Shown: positions 24,764-37,025, counted from the stretch's first letter. The stretch is 64,000 bases of DNA from Ricinus communis (GCF_019578655.1 NC_063258.1:7485283-7549282), one strand, 5' to 3'. Notes: generated from the letters alone by a model not told the origin. Made by a program: numbers and translations.

Positions 24764-25668
24764 ATTTGGGCATGCCTTGATTTTCATCGTTTTCTCTTTC
24801 CTCCAAAAGATTCATCCGTGATCATTCGGAGAATAATATCAATACACGATCAACTAATTTTCTTTCTTCGCATTCGTCGAAGCATTAGATCGGTGCATAT
24901 GATTGCCACTTCCACGCGCTTTCATTCAACACTCGTGTTTATGCTCCTAAATAAAACCAAACCATCATACGAGACAGAGATAAAAAAGAGAGACTCAAAA
25001 TAAATAAATAAAATGAGAATATCGGTAGGATTTTAGACTCGATAAGGAAAGCAATCATAAGTTCTTTGTTCTTTTTCATATGGCTAATTGTAAGGATCAA
25101 ATGGAATTGATTTAAACACAAGAGTAGACAAAGGACACAAGAGAAAGGATGGACGTGAGGATAAGTCTATGCTCACTAGCGCGAGTGTTGATTAAGTCTA
25201 AAATGTCCTTTAAAGAACCCATAACTTGATTTCTCGCAAGGTAGAAAAATGAAATAAAATGCCCATTAGCCTCAAGTATTCAGTTGCATGTGGTTTGTAT
25301 AGTGTGAAACCCTTATTCCATTAGAAGAAGAAACTAGATGCTAAATATGAATAAATAAATATAGAAAGATAAATAAACTAAAGCCAAATCAAGAACGAGA
25401 GAGGAGTTAACTAGGCAACTACGACTCAAATTACTTTGTTGTATGCATTTTAGACATCAGAACGCTCGAATTCCGGCTAGTATTATGGTTGGATTAATTG
25501 AGAATAACATCAGTTCTGCCTTACATGCATGGATTTATGTCTAATCCTGCTTGATCATCAAGGTAATCCCCAATGCTACCGGTCAAGCTTGTCAATTGCG
25601 CTCCCATTTTTCCTTAGGCCAATCCTTGTGTCATCAGGAGTCCTCGTCCTTAGAGGAGCAAGGAATGA
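24764..25668 (+). repeat. R repeat
   Basis: One plus unit (landmark at about 24850) running to the GAGGAGCAAGGAATGA block at about 25655-25668, where the minus-strand Ty3 element cuts in. Confidence 0.7.
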
Positions 25669-26395
25669 CTACAAAGCTAAGAAAAATTACTTGATCTAAA
25701 CAAAAACTACACTTTTTAAGATTGGTAAACAACCTCTCCTTCCTAAGAACTTCTAAGACACATCTAACATGGAGAGCATGATCATAAAAATTCATAGAAT
25801 AAGTCAAGATGTCATCAAAATACATAATTGCAAATTTACTAAGAAATTCACATAATACATGGTTGATTAATAGTACCTACTTTGCAAATCTATTTTAGTA
25901 AAAAGACATGCACCATGTATCTTATCAAGCATGTCATCTAACTTAAGATAGGATGACGATACTTTACCATTATTTTTTGTTAATTGCACGACAGTCTACA
26001 CACATTCTCCACGTTCCATCCTTCTTTAAAACCAAAATTACTAGAACCGTACAAGGACTTAAGCTCTCACGCACATACCCTTTTGCCATTAGCTCATCCA
26101 CTTACCGTTGAAGCTCCTTTGTTTCCTCGAGATTGCTTCGATATGCTGGTTTATTTGATATGGCAACCCCTGGCACGAAGTCGATTTGATGTTCTATACC
26201 CCTTTTTGGTGGTAAACTGATTGGCATTTCTTAAGGAAAAACATCATCAAACTCTTGTAAAAGGTTAGCAAACATACTCAGCAAGGAAAGATCAAGGTCA
26301 GCAGTGTTCAAATATACATCTGTATGAGTAACAGAAAACACTACCCTATCAGTATGCAATGAATGCCTAATCTCACATTCCCAAGCTGATAAACT
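25669..26395 (-). pseudogene. Ty3/gypsy RT with internal deletion
   Basis: On minus: GIEHQIDFVPGVA (about 26190), [11 protein letters not shown] (about 26085), [16 protein letters not shown] (about 26030-25980), LDDMLDKIHGACLFTKIDLQ (about 25945-25885). Then an abrupt jump near 25860 to NHVLCEFLSKF, the catalytic MYFDDILTYS (about 25815-25825) and RLFTNLKKCSFC. The missing part is the RT block that normally lies between the first Asp motif and YFDD, roughly 50-60 residues. The sequence ends at R near 25669. RT is inactive by deletion. Confidence 0.87.
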
Positions 26396-26900
26396 ACCTA
26401 TTTTTCAGTTTAGGTTGCTCACTTGCTTGATTACCACTATCTTTACTATTCTTGGGTGGTTTAATAACACGCTTGGCATTTTCAGTTTCAACGCTTTGTT
26501 TCTCTAATTTAATTTCATCATTATATACTTCCTTAGGAGAAAGAGGTGTCAATGTAACTTTTCTCCTTTCCTTCACAAAACTATACCTATTGAGAAAGCC
26601 ATTGTGATGAGCTATTTTATCAAATTGCCATGCTCTAACTAATAAGATATGGCCTGCATGCATTGGCACTACATCACATAGCACCTCTTATGTGTATCTA
26701 CCTATTGTGAAGGGTACAATAACCTCCTTATTCACTTTAACCTCGCCACCATTGTTAAGCCATAGCAATTATTATGGTCTAGGATGAGGTATCAAGTTCA
26801 ATTCTAGTTTTTCAACCATTATAACACTAGCAACATTAGTACAACTTCCACTATCAATGATAAGGATATGAGTCTTACCTTGTACATGGCACCTGGTGTG
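26396..26900 (-). pseudogene. Ty3/gypsy protease, degenerate
   Basis: On minus, KTHILIIDSGSCTNVASV (about 26882-26825) keeps the catalytic DSG. Further on are WLNNGGEVKVNKEVIVPFTI, VLCDVVPMHAGHILL (about 26684-26640), FDKIAHHNGFLNRYSF, and a Lys-rich linker (EKQSVETENAKRV). Stops occur after HPRP (near 26765) and before VLCDVV. It lies directly after gag, in normal order for this minus-strand element. Confidence 0.85.
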
Positions 26901-28337
26901 AAAATACTATCTCTTTGCTGCTGCATATCATCATCATCCTTCATTTGTGCATTGAGTGTACACCTAACAACTAAAAGATCACCCCCCATTAGCTTTTCAA
27001 TATCATCATCACTGCAATCTCCTAATTGTGGAATTTTTTCCTCTTCATTGTCACTATCCTGACTTTCGAATTCAATCTTTCCATACACTCTAACCACCAT
27101 AATTAGCCTATTTGGACATTGGGAAGCAATGTGTCCATTTCCCAAGCACTTGAAGCACTTAATGTCTCTATTTCTGCTTTTGTTCCATTCGGGTTTAGTT
27201 TGTACTTTGGTGTCTCAACTCTCTTCTGCTTTGTTATCCTGTAAAAAAGATTTTTTATCATCTTATTTACCTCCTTTCCAAGAGCTATTCCAATTCGGTT
27301 TGGAACTAGAACCACCCTTTAAAGTCATTCTTTGTTCGCCATCTCGGTTTGAGTTGTTTTTCCACTTTAATGGCAATGTGCACCATCTCATCAATCTCCA
27401 CATAATGTTGTAATTCATTCCTATCAACAAATTCTTTGTTTAACCCCCTAAGGAAATGTCCCATTATGGCTTCTCTATGCTCCACTAAGCCTAGCCTAGT
27501 CATCAACATCTCCATTTCCTTAAAGTAATCTTCAACACTCTTTGTACCTTGCCTTAAGTATTGAAGTCTTTGATGCAACTCCCTTTGGTGATGCAAAGGT
27601 ACAAATCTCTTCTTCATAATATTCTTAAGAGCCACCCAACTATTAATTGGCTCTTCCATGTTTCTTCTCCTATTCAATACCATCTACTCATACCACATAA
27701 TAACATAGTCACTAAAATGACTAACCACCAATCTCATGTGCTTCTCATCCAAAAAATTATAACAATCAAAGATATATATCAACCCCCTTCTTCTTACTCT
27801 AAATAGGCCTTAAGGTTAGATTTACCTGCAAAGTTGGGTATCCTAAGTTAGATACTACCCAGATTTCGGTCAACATCATCATTACCAATACCCATTACTA
27901 CCATAATTGCCACCTCTACCCAAGTTAAGGTTTCATCTAGCTGTTATACCCACACCATAATTTACACTAAATCCTCCTCTACCAGCTCCTATGAATGCAG
28001 GGTTATCATGATCCTCACAAAGTTGATCATAATAACTATCATTTCCAATAGGTTCTTGTCTACAATCACCTTGCCCTACATCCACTCCAACATTGTGCCT
28101 ATTACCATTATTCCCTCCAAGTGTGACAACTTAATCTATAAGGGTTCTTTGGTTAGCCTCCATAGTTCTAGTCATCTCCCTTATATCTAACTCAAATCTT
28201 TCCAACCTCTCATTCAAAGTAGTTATGTTTCATTGTATTCTCTCATTCTCATGCATTTATGGCAAAGAAATACCAGGTTGTTGTATCCTAGCCTTATTAT
28301 CATTGCCACCATTACTACCATTTGAGCCAATTGACAT
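26901..28337 (-). pseudogene. Ty3/gypsy gag, degenerate
   Basis: Start ATG at 28337 (MSIGSNGSNGGND). It continues with a Gln/Asn-rich part, EPIGNDSYYDQLCEDHDNPA (about 28070-28010), a Gly-rich stretch, then the capsid-like Gag domain from about 27683 (INSWVALKNIMKKRFVP, YFKEMEMLMTRLGL, GHFLRGLNKEF) and a CCHC knuckle CFKCLGNGHIASQC (about 27160-27119). An acidic stretch (DSDNEEEKIPQLGDCSDDD) follows. Several stops and shifts lie in the first half and between the capsid domain and the knuckle. The second copy at 55301-56773 has fewer stops in the N-terminal part. Confidence 0.87.
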
Positions 28338-29974
28338 GGCTGCAATAAAAGGTTAGAAAAAAATAAAACAAAAATAAATAAGAATTAAAGTCCTTACAAA
28401 CTCCCTCACGTGTCTGCTCTCAAATAATGGGGATGTCCACTCGTGTTTTACACTAATAATTATGTTCTCACAAGGTTAAACTTCACATCGCTCAAACTTG
28501 TTTTCAAATATTCTTGTATGAATCAAGAATCACTATAAATTCTATCACTCTCTTTGTAGTACACAAGAATAAATGATTAAAACACTTAGTTGAAGCAAAC
28601 GTTAAAAATTCAAGAAAGTATTAAGGTTGTGTTTGGATCAAGAAATTAGGAATCAAAGATTAAAGAAACTCAAAAGGAAGGAAATGACATATAAAGAAGT
28701 TATCTAGAAGCAATAATATGTAAAATGGAAACAAGAAAAAGGCAAGAAGCAAACTAGCAAGTCTTAAAGAAATACTCTCTCTCACTTTTGATGACTCAAG
28801 CATACTAGAAAACAACTAAAGAAATAAAGGACATGAATTAAAGACTCAAAGGATGCAAGAATATCAAGACTCTAATTCGACCTAATCAAGAAAATACACC
28901 CTAAACAACTTTGATATGATCAAACTCAATGAAAAACATTCAAGATGCAATGGAAATATGAAAGAAATAGAAATTAAGATACAATAAATAAGAAAAACAA
29001 CCAAGAATCCAAAATATCCAATTCGATTATTTTTGAATTTTGATGTAATAACATAATTGAATCAATCAAGAATGATGAAAAACAATAAGAAAACACTAAG
29101 GAAACATAATTATAAGAAAAGAAATGAAGAAAAACCTCTAAGAAAGCAAGATTGCAATTCGAGTTCTTGTATCCTTTCTCTAATCAAAGAGCAACCAAAA
29201 TCCAATTTTAAGCTTCAAGATCAATCTAAAACCTTAAATAATATTGTTATAATCAATAAGGGATTAGATAAGAAACAAAACTCTCCAAAAGAATATTGAC
29301 CAGAATTACTTGAACAACCCTTGCCCACCAATTCTCTTAATTTTGCCCAAATGCTCAAGAACAAGTAATAAAAGAAAAGGAGGAGAAAATTCGTGCAATC
29401 AGCAAGCAATTAGGATATGAGATTGTACTTTTACAGTTCAATATCTTCTCAAGTTGGTTCATTTCAATATAATCATATCTACTGCCCAAATCCTTTTATC
29501 TCTCTAAACTGAATGGATTAGCTACTTTATTACTACACCTCTTCCTAAAATATAGAAAACTTGTCTTTTCCTATATTAGGACTCTTTTATAACCATAAAC
29601 ACTAAGAATAAAATGTGATTAACAAGATCATCCCCTACAAACACTTAAATACCAAATCAACAATTCAGATTTTCAAGAAAACACATAAGATAGTTCAAGC
29701 AAATCAAGATATTCAAGTAAGCTTTGAAGATTGCAGATTCTTCTTCAAGATTTAATTTCTTTTAATACTTATCTTCTTTCTTTTTTTATTTTCTTTCTTT
29801 TACTAGATCCGAATATGAAATTACACAAAATAAGAACAATAATATAAATCGAGAACACAACCATGCCTCCACTCCAAGATCTCCAAGAAGCCGAAATACC
29901 TTCACAAAAATTTAAAGAAACAATTAAATAACTTGAAAGGACAAAGATATGCAATCTAATTTCTAAGAGCCAAA
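28338..29974 (-). other. 5' leader of the CRM-like element
   Basis: About 1.64 kb, A-rich on the plus strand, between the PBS and gag. No gene is supported. It matches 56774-58411 almost throughout. Confidence 0.7.
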
Positions 29975-29986
29975 GCTCTGATACCA
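29975..29986 (-). other. Primer-binding site, tRNA-iMet type
   Basis: The minus strand reads TGGTATCAGAGC, separated by two bases from the LTR border at 29989. Confidence 0.9.
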
Positions 29987-29988
29987 AA

Positions 29989-30691
29989 TGTTAAGAACCT
30001 TTAAGAATAGAATATACGAACTCTAACAGTAATGAACCCGTATATGACTAACCTAGACCCACTAATAAATTGAATCAAATCGTAGAATCACTCTAGATCA
30101 GATTATAAAGTTGATCAATAGAATTAGAACCTAAAGAAAACTGAGTCCTTTAAACCCTAATCCTAGCACGCCATAAAGATAGATCAAGTCTTTAATAAGT
30201 GTGAAAAACATTCAACAAGAATACAAGAATTCAAGCGAAGGGTGCTAGAATAATGAAATATCATTAATAATCATAACTTAAAGTAACATACGGCTTTCTT
30301 CAAATTAAATAGACTTGAAACAAACCCTAAAATAAGACTAATAGGAAAAAGACTATTCTGCCCTAAATAAACTTAATAAAACTAAACCAAGGCCTACAAG
30401 CATATTTCAGCCTTAATTGGTTCTTCATGGGCTTGAACCTTCAATAGATTGAGTAAAGCCCAATCTTGATGCTCCTTAATAGTTATGAATCTTGGGCCTT
30501 CAAATTGACTCTTCTTGCTATCCCAATCTTGTATATAGCTATTTAAGGCTTGTTGCAACTTCTTGGCTCTAGACCTTGTTATTAGGCCTTGTGGCATGCT
30601 TAGCCCATCTTTAGCATTCTTAGCTTTCCTTACGTGCTCGCCATCAAGCTCATCATCTTTAAGCTTTTCTTGTGCTAGCCCATCCGTATCA
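29989..30691 (-). mobile_element. 5' LTR (LTR-C) of the CRM-like element
   Basis: 703 bp. Plus-strand borders are TGTTAAGAACC and CCGTATCA, so TG...CA in both readings. The second copy at 58426-59129 is 704 bp. The plus-strand LTR at 36034 starts with the same type of text (TGATATGGATCGG). The LTR contains a 67-codon open frame for a Pol tail. Confidence 0.85.
30394..30597 (-). pseudogene. Pol C-terminal tail encoded inside the LTR
   Basis: The frame begins MPQGLITRSRAKKLQQALNS and ends QAHEEPIKAEICL. In CRM-type elements the pol reading frame runs into the 3' LTR, so a 5' LTR carries a headless copy of that tail; this is what is seen. The frame stays open in the sister LTR (58831-59034). 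The plus-strand element at 35810-36298 shows the same motif (PQGPIIRLRAKKLHESLNG) joined in frame to the integrase C-terminus, which supports the reading. As a separate gene it has no start or promoter that I can see. Confidence 0.65.
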
Positions 30692-31431
30692 CGAACCTAG
30701 GCTTATTGCTCACATCCTTTCTTTCTTTTGTGTTCTTTCTCTGCCCTTTTGTTATCAATTCGATTTAATCCTTATGCTTAGACATAGAAGAGAAGAAAGA
30801 ACTTGTTATCTCTTTCCTTATCGGATCTAAAATCCAAACTATGTTCTCATTTGTTCATTTCTTTTGTTCGTTCTTTCAAATCTATGTCTTCTTTTATGGT
30901 TTGGTTTTATTTGGCAAGCATAAACAAGAGTGTTAAATAAAAGTGTGTAGGAGCAACAATCATAGGCACTGATCCAATGCTTGGACCAATGAGAAGAAAC
31001 AAAATTAGTTGATCAAGTATTGATATCATTCTTTGAATGATTGTGGAAAAAATCTTTTGGAAGAAAGAGAGAACATCGAGAATTAAGACACGCCCAAATA
31101 TTCTAATTTAGCATTTGCACCATTAGGATCTCCATCATTCCTTGTTCCTCTAGGCACGAGGACACTCGATGACACAAGGAATGACATAAGGAATCGTGGA
31201 AATACAATTGATAAGCTTGACCTGTGGCATTGGGGCTTAGCTTGATGATCAAGCAAGATGAGACATAAATCCACGCGCATTAGAGAGATATCATGTTGGT
31301 TTTGATTAATCCAAGTGTAACACAAGTGGGAATGCGAGCGTTTTGATGTTTGGGATGCATATAAAGAAGTAATTTGAGTCGGAGTGTTATTAGGTAGGCC
31401 CTCGTAGATTTCCCTTGTTTTCTTTAAGTTG
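30692..31431 (-). repeat. R repeat, inverted
   Basis: Inverted R unit with landmark at about 31000. The minus strand is open at 31325-31083 with VPRGTRNDGDPNGANAKLEY, the same frame as in plus-strand units. Confidence 0.7.
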
Positions 31432-31513
31432 TGCTATGGAACTTCCATAAATAAGCTTGAGAACCCCTTTTGAATTGCGGACTCCCAACATATTAACATG
31501 AAAACCCCAAGAA
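31432..31513 (-). mobile_element. LTR-A end fragment
   Basis: TGCTATGGAACTTCC to CCCCAAGAACCC. The same fragment and junctions are at 59871-59955. A short plus-strand R piece (31514-31552) follows. Confidence 0.7.
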
Positions 31514-31552
31514 CCCATAACTTGATTTTCCGCAAGGTAGGAAACTGAAATA

Positions 31553-32136
31553 ATATGGACGCATGATTAAGACAAGATAAGCCCAAGATAATCAAGTCAA
31601 GCTGTTTGGAGTCCAATACTCAAGAATGAGCTGCATATTACATGTTACTTAAGCCCAATTGTCATGTTTATTATATGAACCGAAGTTGGATGAATTTTAG
31701 AAGCATTTGTTCATTTAAAGAAGTCTTTTAATTGTTAGGAGTCCTGTTCTAAGTTATCCTTTTAGTTTAGGAGTTCTATTACTGGTCTTATTGTTATTTG
31801 CTTCCTTATTATTATAGAATTAGGTATTTTTAAGGCCGATATAAGTTAATGGGAGTTGTTGAATATTGATTATTTTGGAGTTAATTCTCTTCTTTTGTTC
31901 TTTATGAACTTAGTGAATTTATCAAGTGAAGGCTTGGTATTTTACAAACTTAGTTTAACTTAAACTTATGTTTATGTTAAACAGTCTTTAATTATTTATA
32001 ATTAAGGTTCTTAAGTACAAGTTATTTAAGGGTCCTGTTGGGAGTTAGAGTTTCTTTGGTTGATTAGGTAAATGATCCATGGTGAAGACATGAACATTGA
32101 ATACGGGTTTGGCACAAGTTAGCCATGCTCGTATAA
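31553..32136 (+). mobile_element. LTR-B 3' part
   Basis: Joins R at a shared AATATG. It matches 24160-24763, including the TTTAATTGTTAGGA and TTGGTATTTTAC blocks. It ends at R (ATGTGGGCGTGCC), the place where R units normally read ATTTGGGCATGCC. Confidence 0.72.
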
Positions 32137-33160
32137 ATGTGGGCGTGCCTTGATTCTTATCGTTCCCTCTTTCCTTTAAAAGATTTGTCCATGATCATTC
32201 GAAGAATGATATCAATACACAATCAACTAATTTTCTTTCTCTGCCTTTGTCGAAGCATTAGATTGATGCTTATGATTGCCGCTTTCACGAGCTTTCATTC
32301 AACATTCGTGTTTATGCTCCCAAATAAAACCAAACCATCATACTAGATAGAGATTAGAAAGAAAGACATAAAATAAACAAAAGAAATGACAATATCGGTA
32401 GGATTTCATATTCGATAAGGAAAGCAATCACAAGTTCTTTGTTCTCTTCCATATAGCTAATCATAAGGATCAAATAAAATTGATTTAAACACAAGGGTAG
32501 ACAAAGAACACAAGAGAAATGATGGACGTGAGGGTAGGTTTATGCTTGCTAGCACGAGCGTTGATTAGGTCCAAAAAGTTCTTCAAAGAACCCATAACTT
32601 GATTTTCCAGAAGGTAGAACACTGAATTAATATGCTCATTAACCTCAAGTATTCAGTTGCATGTGGTTTTTATAGTGCAAAAGCCCTTATTCCATAATAA
32701 GAAGATATTAGATGCTAAATATGAATAAATAAATACAGAAAGATAGATAAACTAAAGTCAAATCAAGAACGAGAGAGGAGTTGATTGGGCAACAACTCTC
32801 GTAGTCCTAAATTTTATGAGCCAGCCTGACAAAAACAACGGTAAATTAGCGTAGGCCTACCTAAAAATACTCCGACACTAAATTACTTCGTTATATGCAT
32901 TTCAAACATTAGAGCGCTCGAATTCCGGCTAGTATTATGCTTGGATTAATAGAAAACAACATGAGTTCTGCCTTACATGCGTGGATTTATGTCTCATCCT
33001 ACTTAATCATCAAGGTAATCCCTAATGTCACTGTTCAAGGTTGTCAATTGTGCTTCCATGTTTCCTTATACCAATGCTTGTGCCATCAGGAGTTCTCGTC
33101 CTTAGAGGAGCAAGGAATGATGGAGATCCTAATGGTGCAAATCATGAATAAGAATATTTG
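32137..33160 (+). repeat. R repeat
   Basis: One plus unit with landmark at about 32225 and a unit boundary at about 33113, ending at the LTR-B start. Confidence 0.7.
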
Positions 33161-33307
33161 TGATGAGAACCCATGTAGCACTAGGAATTCTACTCTAACA
33201 AGAAAACCTAATGATGCAAATCCTACTTGCTCAAGGAATCCTACTTCAACAAGGAGTCCTAAATCCACTAGGAATCCTAATCCAACAAGGAGTTCTAATG
33301 ATATTAG
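33161..33307 (+). mobile_element. LTR-B 5' part
   Basis: TGATGAGAACCCATGTAGC followed by the ~15-bp repeats, ending at a jump back into R (GAGAAAATAGG). The upstream flank reads ATATTTG, the LTR-B target. A twin lies at 61616-61763. Confidence 0.72.
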
Positions 33308-34205
33308 CAAAAAATGAGAAAATAGGTAAGATTTCAGATCCGATAAGGAAAGAAATCACAAGTTCTTTGTTCTCTTTTATACAGCTAAGCGTAAAGATCA
33401 AATCAAATTCATTTAAACACAAGGGCAGATAAAGAACAAAACAGAATAAAAGGACGTGAGCGATAAGTCTATGTTCACTAGTGCAAGTGTTGATAAGTTC
33501 CCAAAGTTCTTGAAAGAACCCATACCTTGATTTCCTGCAAGGTAGAACACTGAAATAATATGCTAACTTGCCTCAAGTATTCAGTTGCATGCAGCTTTTA
33601 TCGTTTGAAGCCCTCATTTCATAAGAAAAAGAAACTACAAGATAAATTGAATAAATAAATAAAGAAAAAAGAATAAACTATAGTCAAATCAAGAACCAGG
33701 GAGTAGTTGACTAGTCAACAACTCTCACAATCCCAAATTTCATGAGCCAGCTTAACAAGAATAAGAGAATATTTGCATAGGCCTACCTACACTTAAATTA
33801 ATTGAAAATAACATGATTTCTCCCTTACGTGCATGGATTTACATCTCGTCCTACTTGATTGTTTAGCTAAGCCCCAATGCCATCTGTTAAGCTTATCAAT
33901 TGCGTCCCCAGGATTCCTTATGCCAATCCTTATATCATCAGGAGTTCTTGTGCCTAAAGGAATAAGGAATGATGGAGATCCTAATGGTGCAAATCTTGAA
34001 TCAAAATATTTGTGGATGCCTTGATTCGTTGTTCTCTCTTTTCTCTAGAAGATTCGTCTGTGATTATTTGTAGAATGATATCAATACTCAATCAACTAGT
34101 TTTCTTCCTTCGCATTTGTTCAAGCATTGATCAGTGCCTATGCTTGCCGCTTTCACGTGCTTAGACAGAGAGGAACAAAAGAAATGAACAATAAAAGAAC
34201 ATAGG
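33308..34205 (+). repeat. R repeat
   Basis: Plus R, from the GAGAAAATAGG block through landmark at about 34090 to AGAACATAGG, where LTR-D starts. Confidence 0.7.
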
Positions 34206-34790
34206 TGATGTGGCTACTACAAGAAACACATTCTGGAATTATTCCCAAGAACGGCTAAAGTCAGATTCATAAACAAATGCCTCGACCCAACATTTTACTA
34301 GAAGTGTGAACCTTGGTATAGAAAAGGTTTTGGACGCCACATTCAAGATTACAAAGAAGGTGAGTGATAAGTCTCAAGGAACGCCACAAGAACACGTCTT
34401 GATAAGTTCATAAGTTTTAGAAGAACCAAGAATTGAATTCCCTCAATGGAATCAATAATAAAAATCTCCATTAACCTTGAGCGATTTGGCTATAGTGTGT
34501 TTACATAGCCAAAGATACAACCTTAGCTTCCTTTACACGTTTAGGCAGAAACTAGATCTGGAAAACAAAAATCAAAGGCTAAATTAGAAGTTTCCTAAAT
34601 AACAAAACAAGTAACTAGAGTAATTTAGACAATCTTTGATATAGGAAGAATGGACTAAATCAACATCTAATTTTCATAAATAACTACAAGGGCTGTATGC
34701 TCACAAGCATGCGCCTCCTTTTTTCCTCTTTAAGCTTCTTTCCTTGCTTCCTCTTTAAGAATTCGGCCTTCCCTTGTTCCCTTAAGTATA
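34206..34790. mobile_element. LTR-D 5'-like segment
   Basis: Starts TGATGTGGCTACTACAAG right after R. Nearly the same segment is at 62663-63254. No PBS, coding domain or target duplication is seen, so LTR identity rests on the TGAT start and on the style of the sequence. Confidence 0.5.
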
Positions 34791-35437
34791 ATTTCATTCA
34801 AAACTCCTCCTCAATCTTCAATCCAAAATCCAGATCATGAATCTGACATTCTAAGGTGGAATCAGTTTCCTGGAAGCCCCCTGAAAGGCCTGACGACACG
34901 TCTAGCAAAATTTCAACATAAGATCAAAAATCAAAATCGCCGATTCGGAACTCTCTTTTCTCTTTTTGGCTCGTTTCTTTTATTCATTGTGTAAATATGG
35001 GCATGTTCCAGCCCGTGTCCCCCAATATGGGTCGTGTTGGACTCCAATTGACAAAATAAACTGAATCGAGCATGACCGTGTTCTTACCCATGTTAGCAAA
35101 CATGGGCTGTGTTCTGGCCCTGTTGACCAACACGGGCCGTACTCTAGGGCATGGTGCCCTCGAAAAACATGCTCTACACGGCCTGGAATTTCTACAAAGG
35201 CTCCAACACAGGCCATGTTGACTTCCCAAAAGTCAACCCAAGGTCAAACAGTTTCTGATTTCGTCCGTTTGCGTCCGAAATTGATCTAAAATTGCTAAAG
35301 CATTAATGATGGACCTATAAAATCTTCTGAAACACGAAAGGACACAAAACACGGGTGATCTTGGAATAAAAATACAATAAATGCTAAGAAAATTCACAAT
35401 AATATGTCAGCAAATATGTGTAGAAGTATGCATATCA
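34791..35437. mobile_element. LTR 3' segment with CACGG-type palindromes
   Basis: Ends AAGTATGCATATCA at 35437, next to ACTTG in integrase sequence. The part 34990-35225 is GC-richer, with alternating ACACGG/CCGTGT motifs like those in LTR-E at 39455-39660. It is probably the 3' portion of an LTR-E relative whose 5' portion is lost here. No gene is supported. Confidence 0.5.
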
Positions 35438-36033
35438 ACTTGCCATCCATAAATGGATGAACAAACCGATGTTGTTAATAGAACTATGGTTCAATTGCTT
35501 CGTTCTTTAATTTCTTGGGATTTTAAATCTTAGGAGGATCTTTTACCATATGTGGAGTTTCCATACAATAGGGTTGTTCATAACACTACATATTATTCTC
35601 CATTTGAAATTAACCCATTAACTCCTATTGATTTATTTCCTTTGCCTCTTAACAAGTTTGTTAGTTTTGATGGTTCTTCTAAGGCAGATTTGATTAAAAG
35701 ACTACATGAACAAGTTAATGAGAGGATTGAGAATCAAAATACTAGAGTAGCTGAAAGGGTTAACAAAGAAAGAAGACCAATGGTGTTATAACCTGGTGAT
35801 TGGGGTTCGTTGCATTTTCACAAGGAAAGCTTCCCAAATCAAAGAAAGTCAAAGCTAAGTCCGAGGGGCGATGGACTCTTTCAAGTACTTGAAAGGATCA
35901 AAGAAAATTCTTACAAAATTGATTTACAAGGTAAGTATAATTTGAGTGGCACATTTAATGTTGCCGATTTGAGTCCTTTTGATGTAGGTGATGAGCTTGA
36001 TTCGAGGACGAATCAGCCTAAAGAAAGAGGGAA
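35438..36033 (+). pseudogene. Ty3/gypsy integrase C-terminal half
   Basis: It begins at HP-MDEQT, with TAA at 35450-35452 where Gln is expected, then VVNRTMVQLLRSL, a further stop, EDLLPYVEFPYN (about 35535), NPLTPIDLFPLPLNKF (about 35608) and RLHEQVNERIENQN. After a TAA near 35788-35790 come HFHKESFPNQRKSKLSPRGD, the GPY/F-like FQVLERIKENSYKID, and GTFNVADLSPFD (about 35950). The frame continues into the LTR to give the Pol tail. The catalytic core before HPQTDGQ is missing. The wording of the C-terminus matches CRM-like chromoviruses. Confidence 0.85.
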
Positions 36034-36610
36034 TGATATGGATCGGCCAAGGCTTAAAGATTTTGGTTTGGATGGGCTCGATGACGAGGGCAACAAGAAA
36101 GAATCAAGGAAGGATCCATTAAGTTTTCCACAAGGTCCAATTATAAGGTTAAGGGCCAAGAAGCTTCATGAGTCCTTAAATGGCTATATGCAAGAATGGG
36201 CTAACCATGAAAGTCCAACAGAATCCGGCCCAAACGAAATTCATAAAGAATGCACTTTGTTTAATGTTCTTAAAGTCCAAGTTTATGAAGGCATTTAGGG
36301 CTTTGTTTAATGTTCTTAAAATCCAAGTTTTCAAAGGCTTTGTTTAGCTATTAGTATCCTATTTAGTTAGATGTTAGAGTTTCCTAAGCTTGTAAGAAAA
36401 CTCATATTAGATCAGATTACTACTATTCTTAGGACTTTGGATATGTCTTTAAAACATGTCAAATTCATATGCCTTTTTTCAGATTATGATTAATTAAAGT
36501 TTTTTACTTTCTTTTAAGCCAAAATTGCTTGTATCTTGTGTTCTTGCTTGAATGCAAAACTTACGTATCAAGGAGTTGATCTATCCTTGTGTCGTACTTG
36601 GAGTTAGGGT
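36034..36610 (+). mobile_element. 3' LTR (LTR-C type), truncated, with Pol tail
   Basis: A purine tract (AAAGAAAGAGGGAA) precedes TGATATGGATCGGCC at 36034, as a PPT and 3' LTR start should. The Pol frame runs on to a TAG at 36296-36298 through PQGPIIRLRAKKL and NVLKVQVYEGI. A 46-bp duplication (36255 and 36301) follows. The LTR stops at about 36610, directly at RNase H of another copy. Confidence 0.78.
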
Positions 36611-37025
36611 GCACAATCGAGTAGCCTTGAACTACATAACTTATGATAAGGTGATGTACGCATTGCTGAGAGCTTTAGAGACATGGCAACACTATCTTTG
36701 GCCCAAAGAGTTTGTGATTCACATAGATCTTGAGCCATTAAAGCATTTGAAAAGGCAAAATAACCTTAAAAAATACCATGCTAAATGGAGTGAGTTCATT
36801 GAGTCCTTTCCATATGTGATCAAATACAAGCAAGGTAAAGATAATGTTGTTACGGATGCGTTATCGCAAAGGTATGCACTTCCTTATACTTTGAATGCCA
36901 AATTCCTTGATTTTGAGCATATTAAAGAAATTTATGAGCATGACCATGATTTTGGCAATGCGTTTAATGCTTGTGAAAAAGGTGCTTTTGATAAGTCTTA
37001 TAGATATGATGGATTTTTGTTTTAA
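36611..37025 (+). pseudogene. Ty3/gypsy RNase H fragment
   Basis: One open frame with [20 protein letters not shown] (the Glu block is changed), [20 protein letters not shown] (the third acidic Asp is kept), [20 protein letters not shown], and [15 protein letters not shown] (the last Asp). It then continues with [20 protein letters not shown] toward integrase. The first RNase H Asp region is cut off by the LTR-C join. RNase H removes the RNA strand during cDNA synthesis; this copy is incomplete. Confidence 0.85.

Noticed and set aside
29057..29299. Lys/Asn-rich 80-codon frame on plus in the leader
   Set aside because: Low-complexity A-rich leader; the frame is not kept in the second copy at about 57500.
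33161..33307. Short regular repeats (AAGGAGTCCTA type) as a possible CRISPR array or minisatellite locus
   Set aside because: The ~15-bp repeats have no unique spacers and are part of LTR-A/B starts in a plant genome.
34980..35229. Two overlapping minus-strand open frames of about 80 codons
   Set aside because: They come from the palindromic GC-rich island of the LTR, where stops are rare in several frames. Cys/Arg/Trp-rich composition and no homology support.
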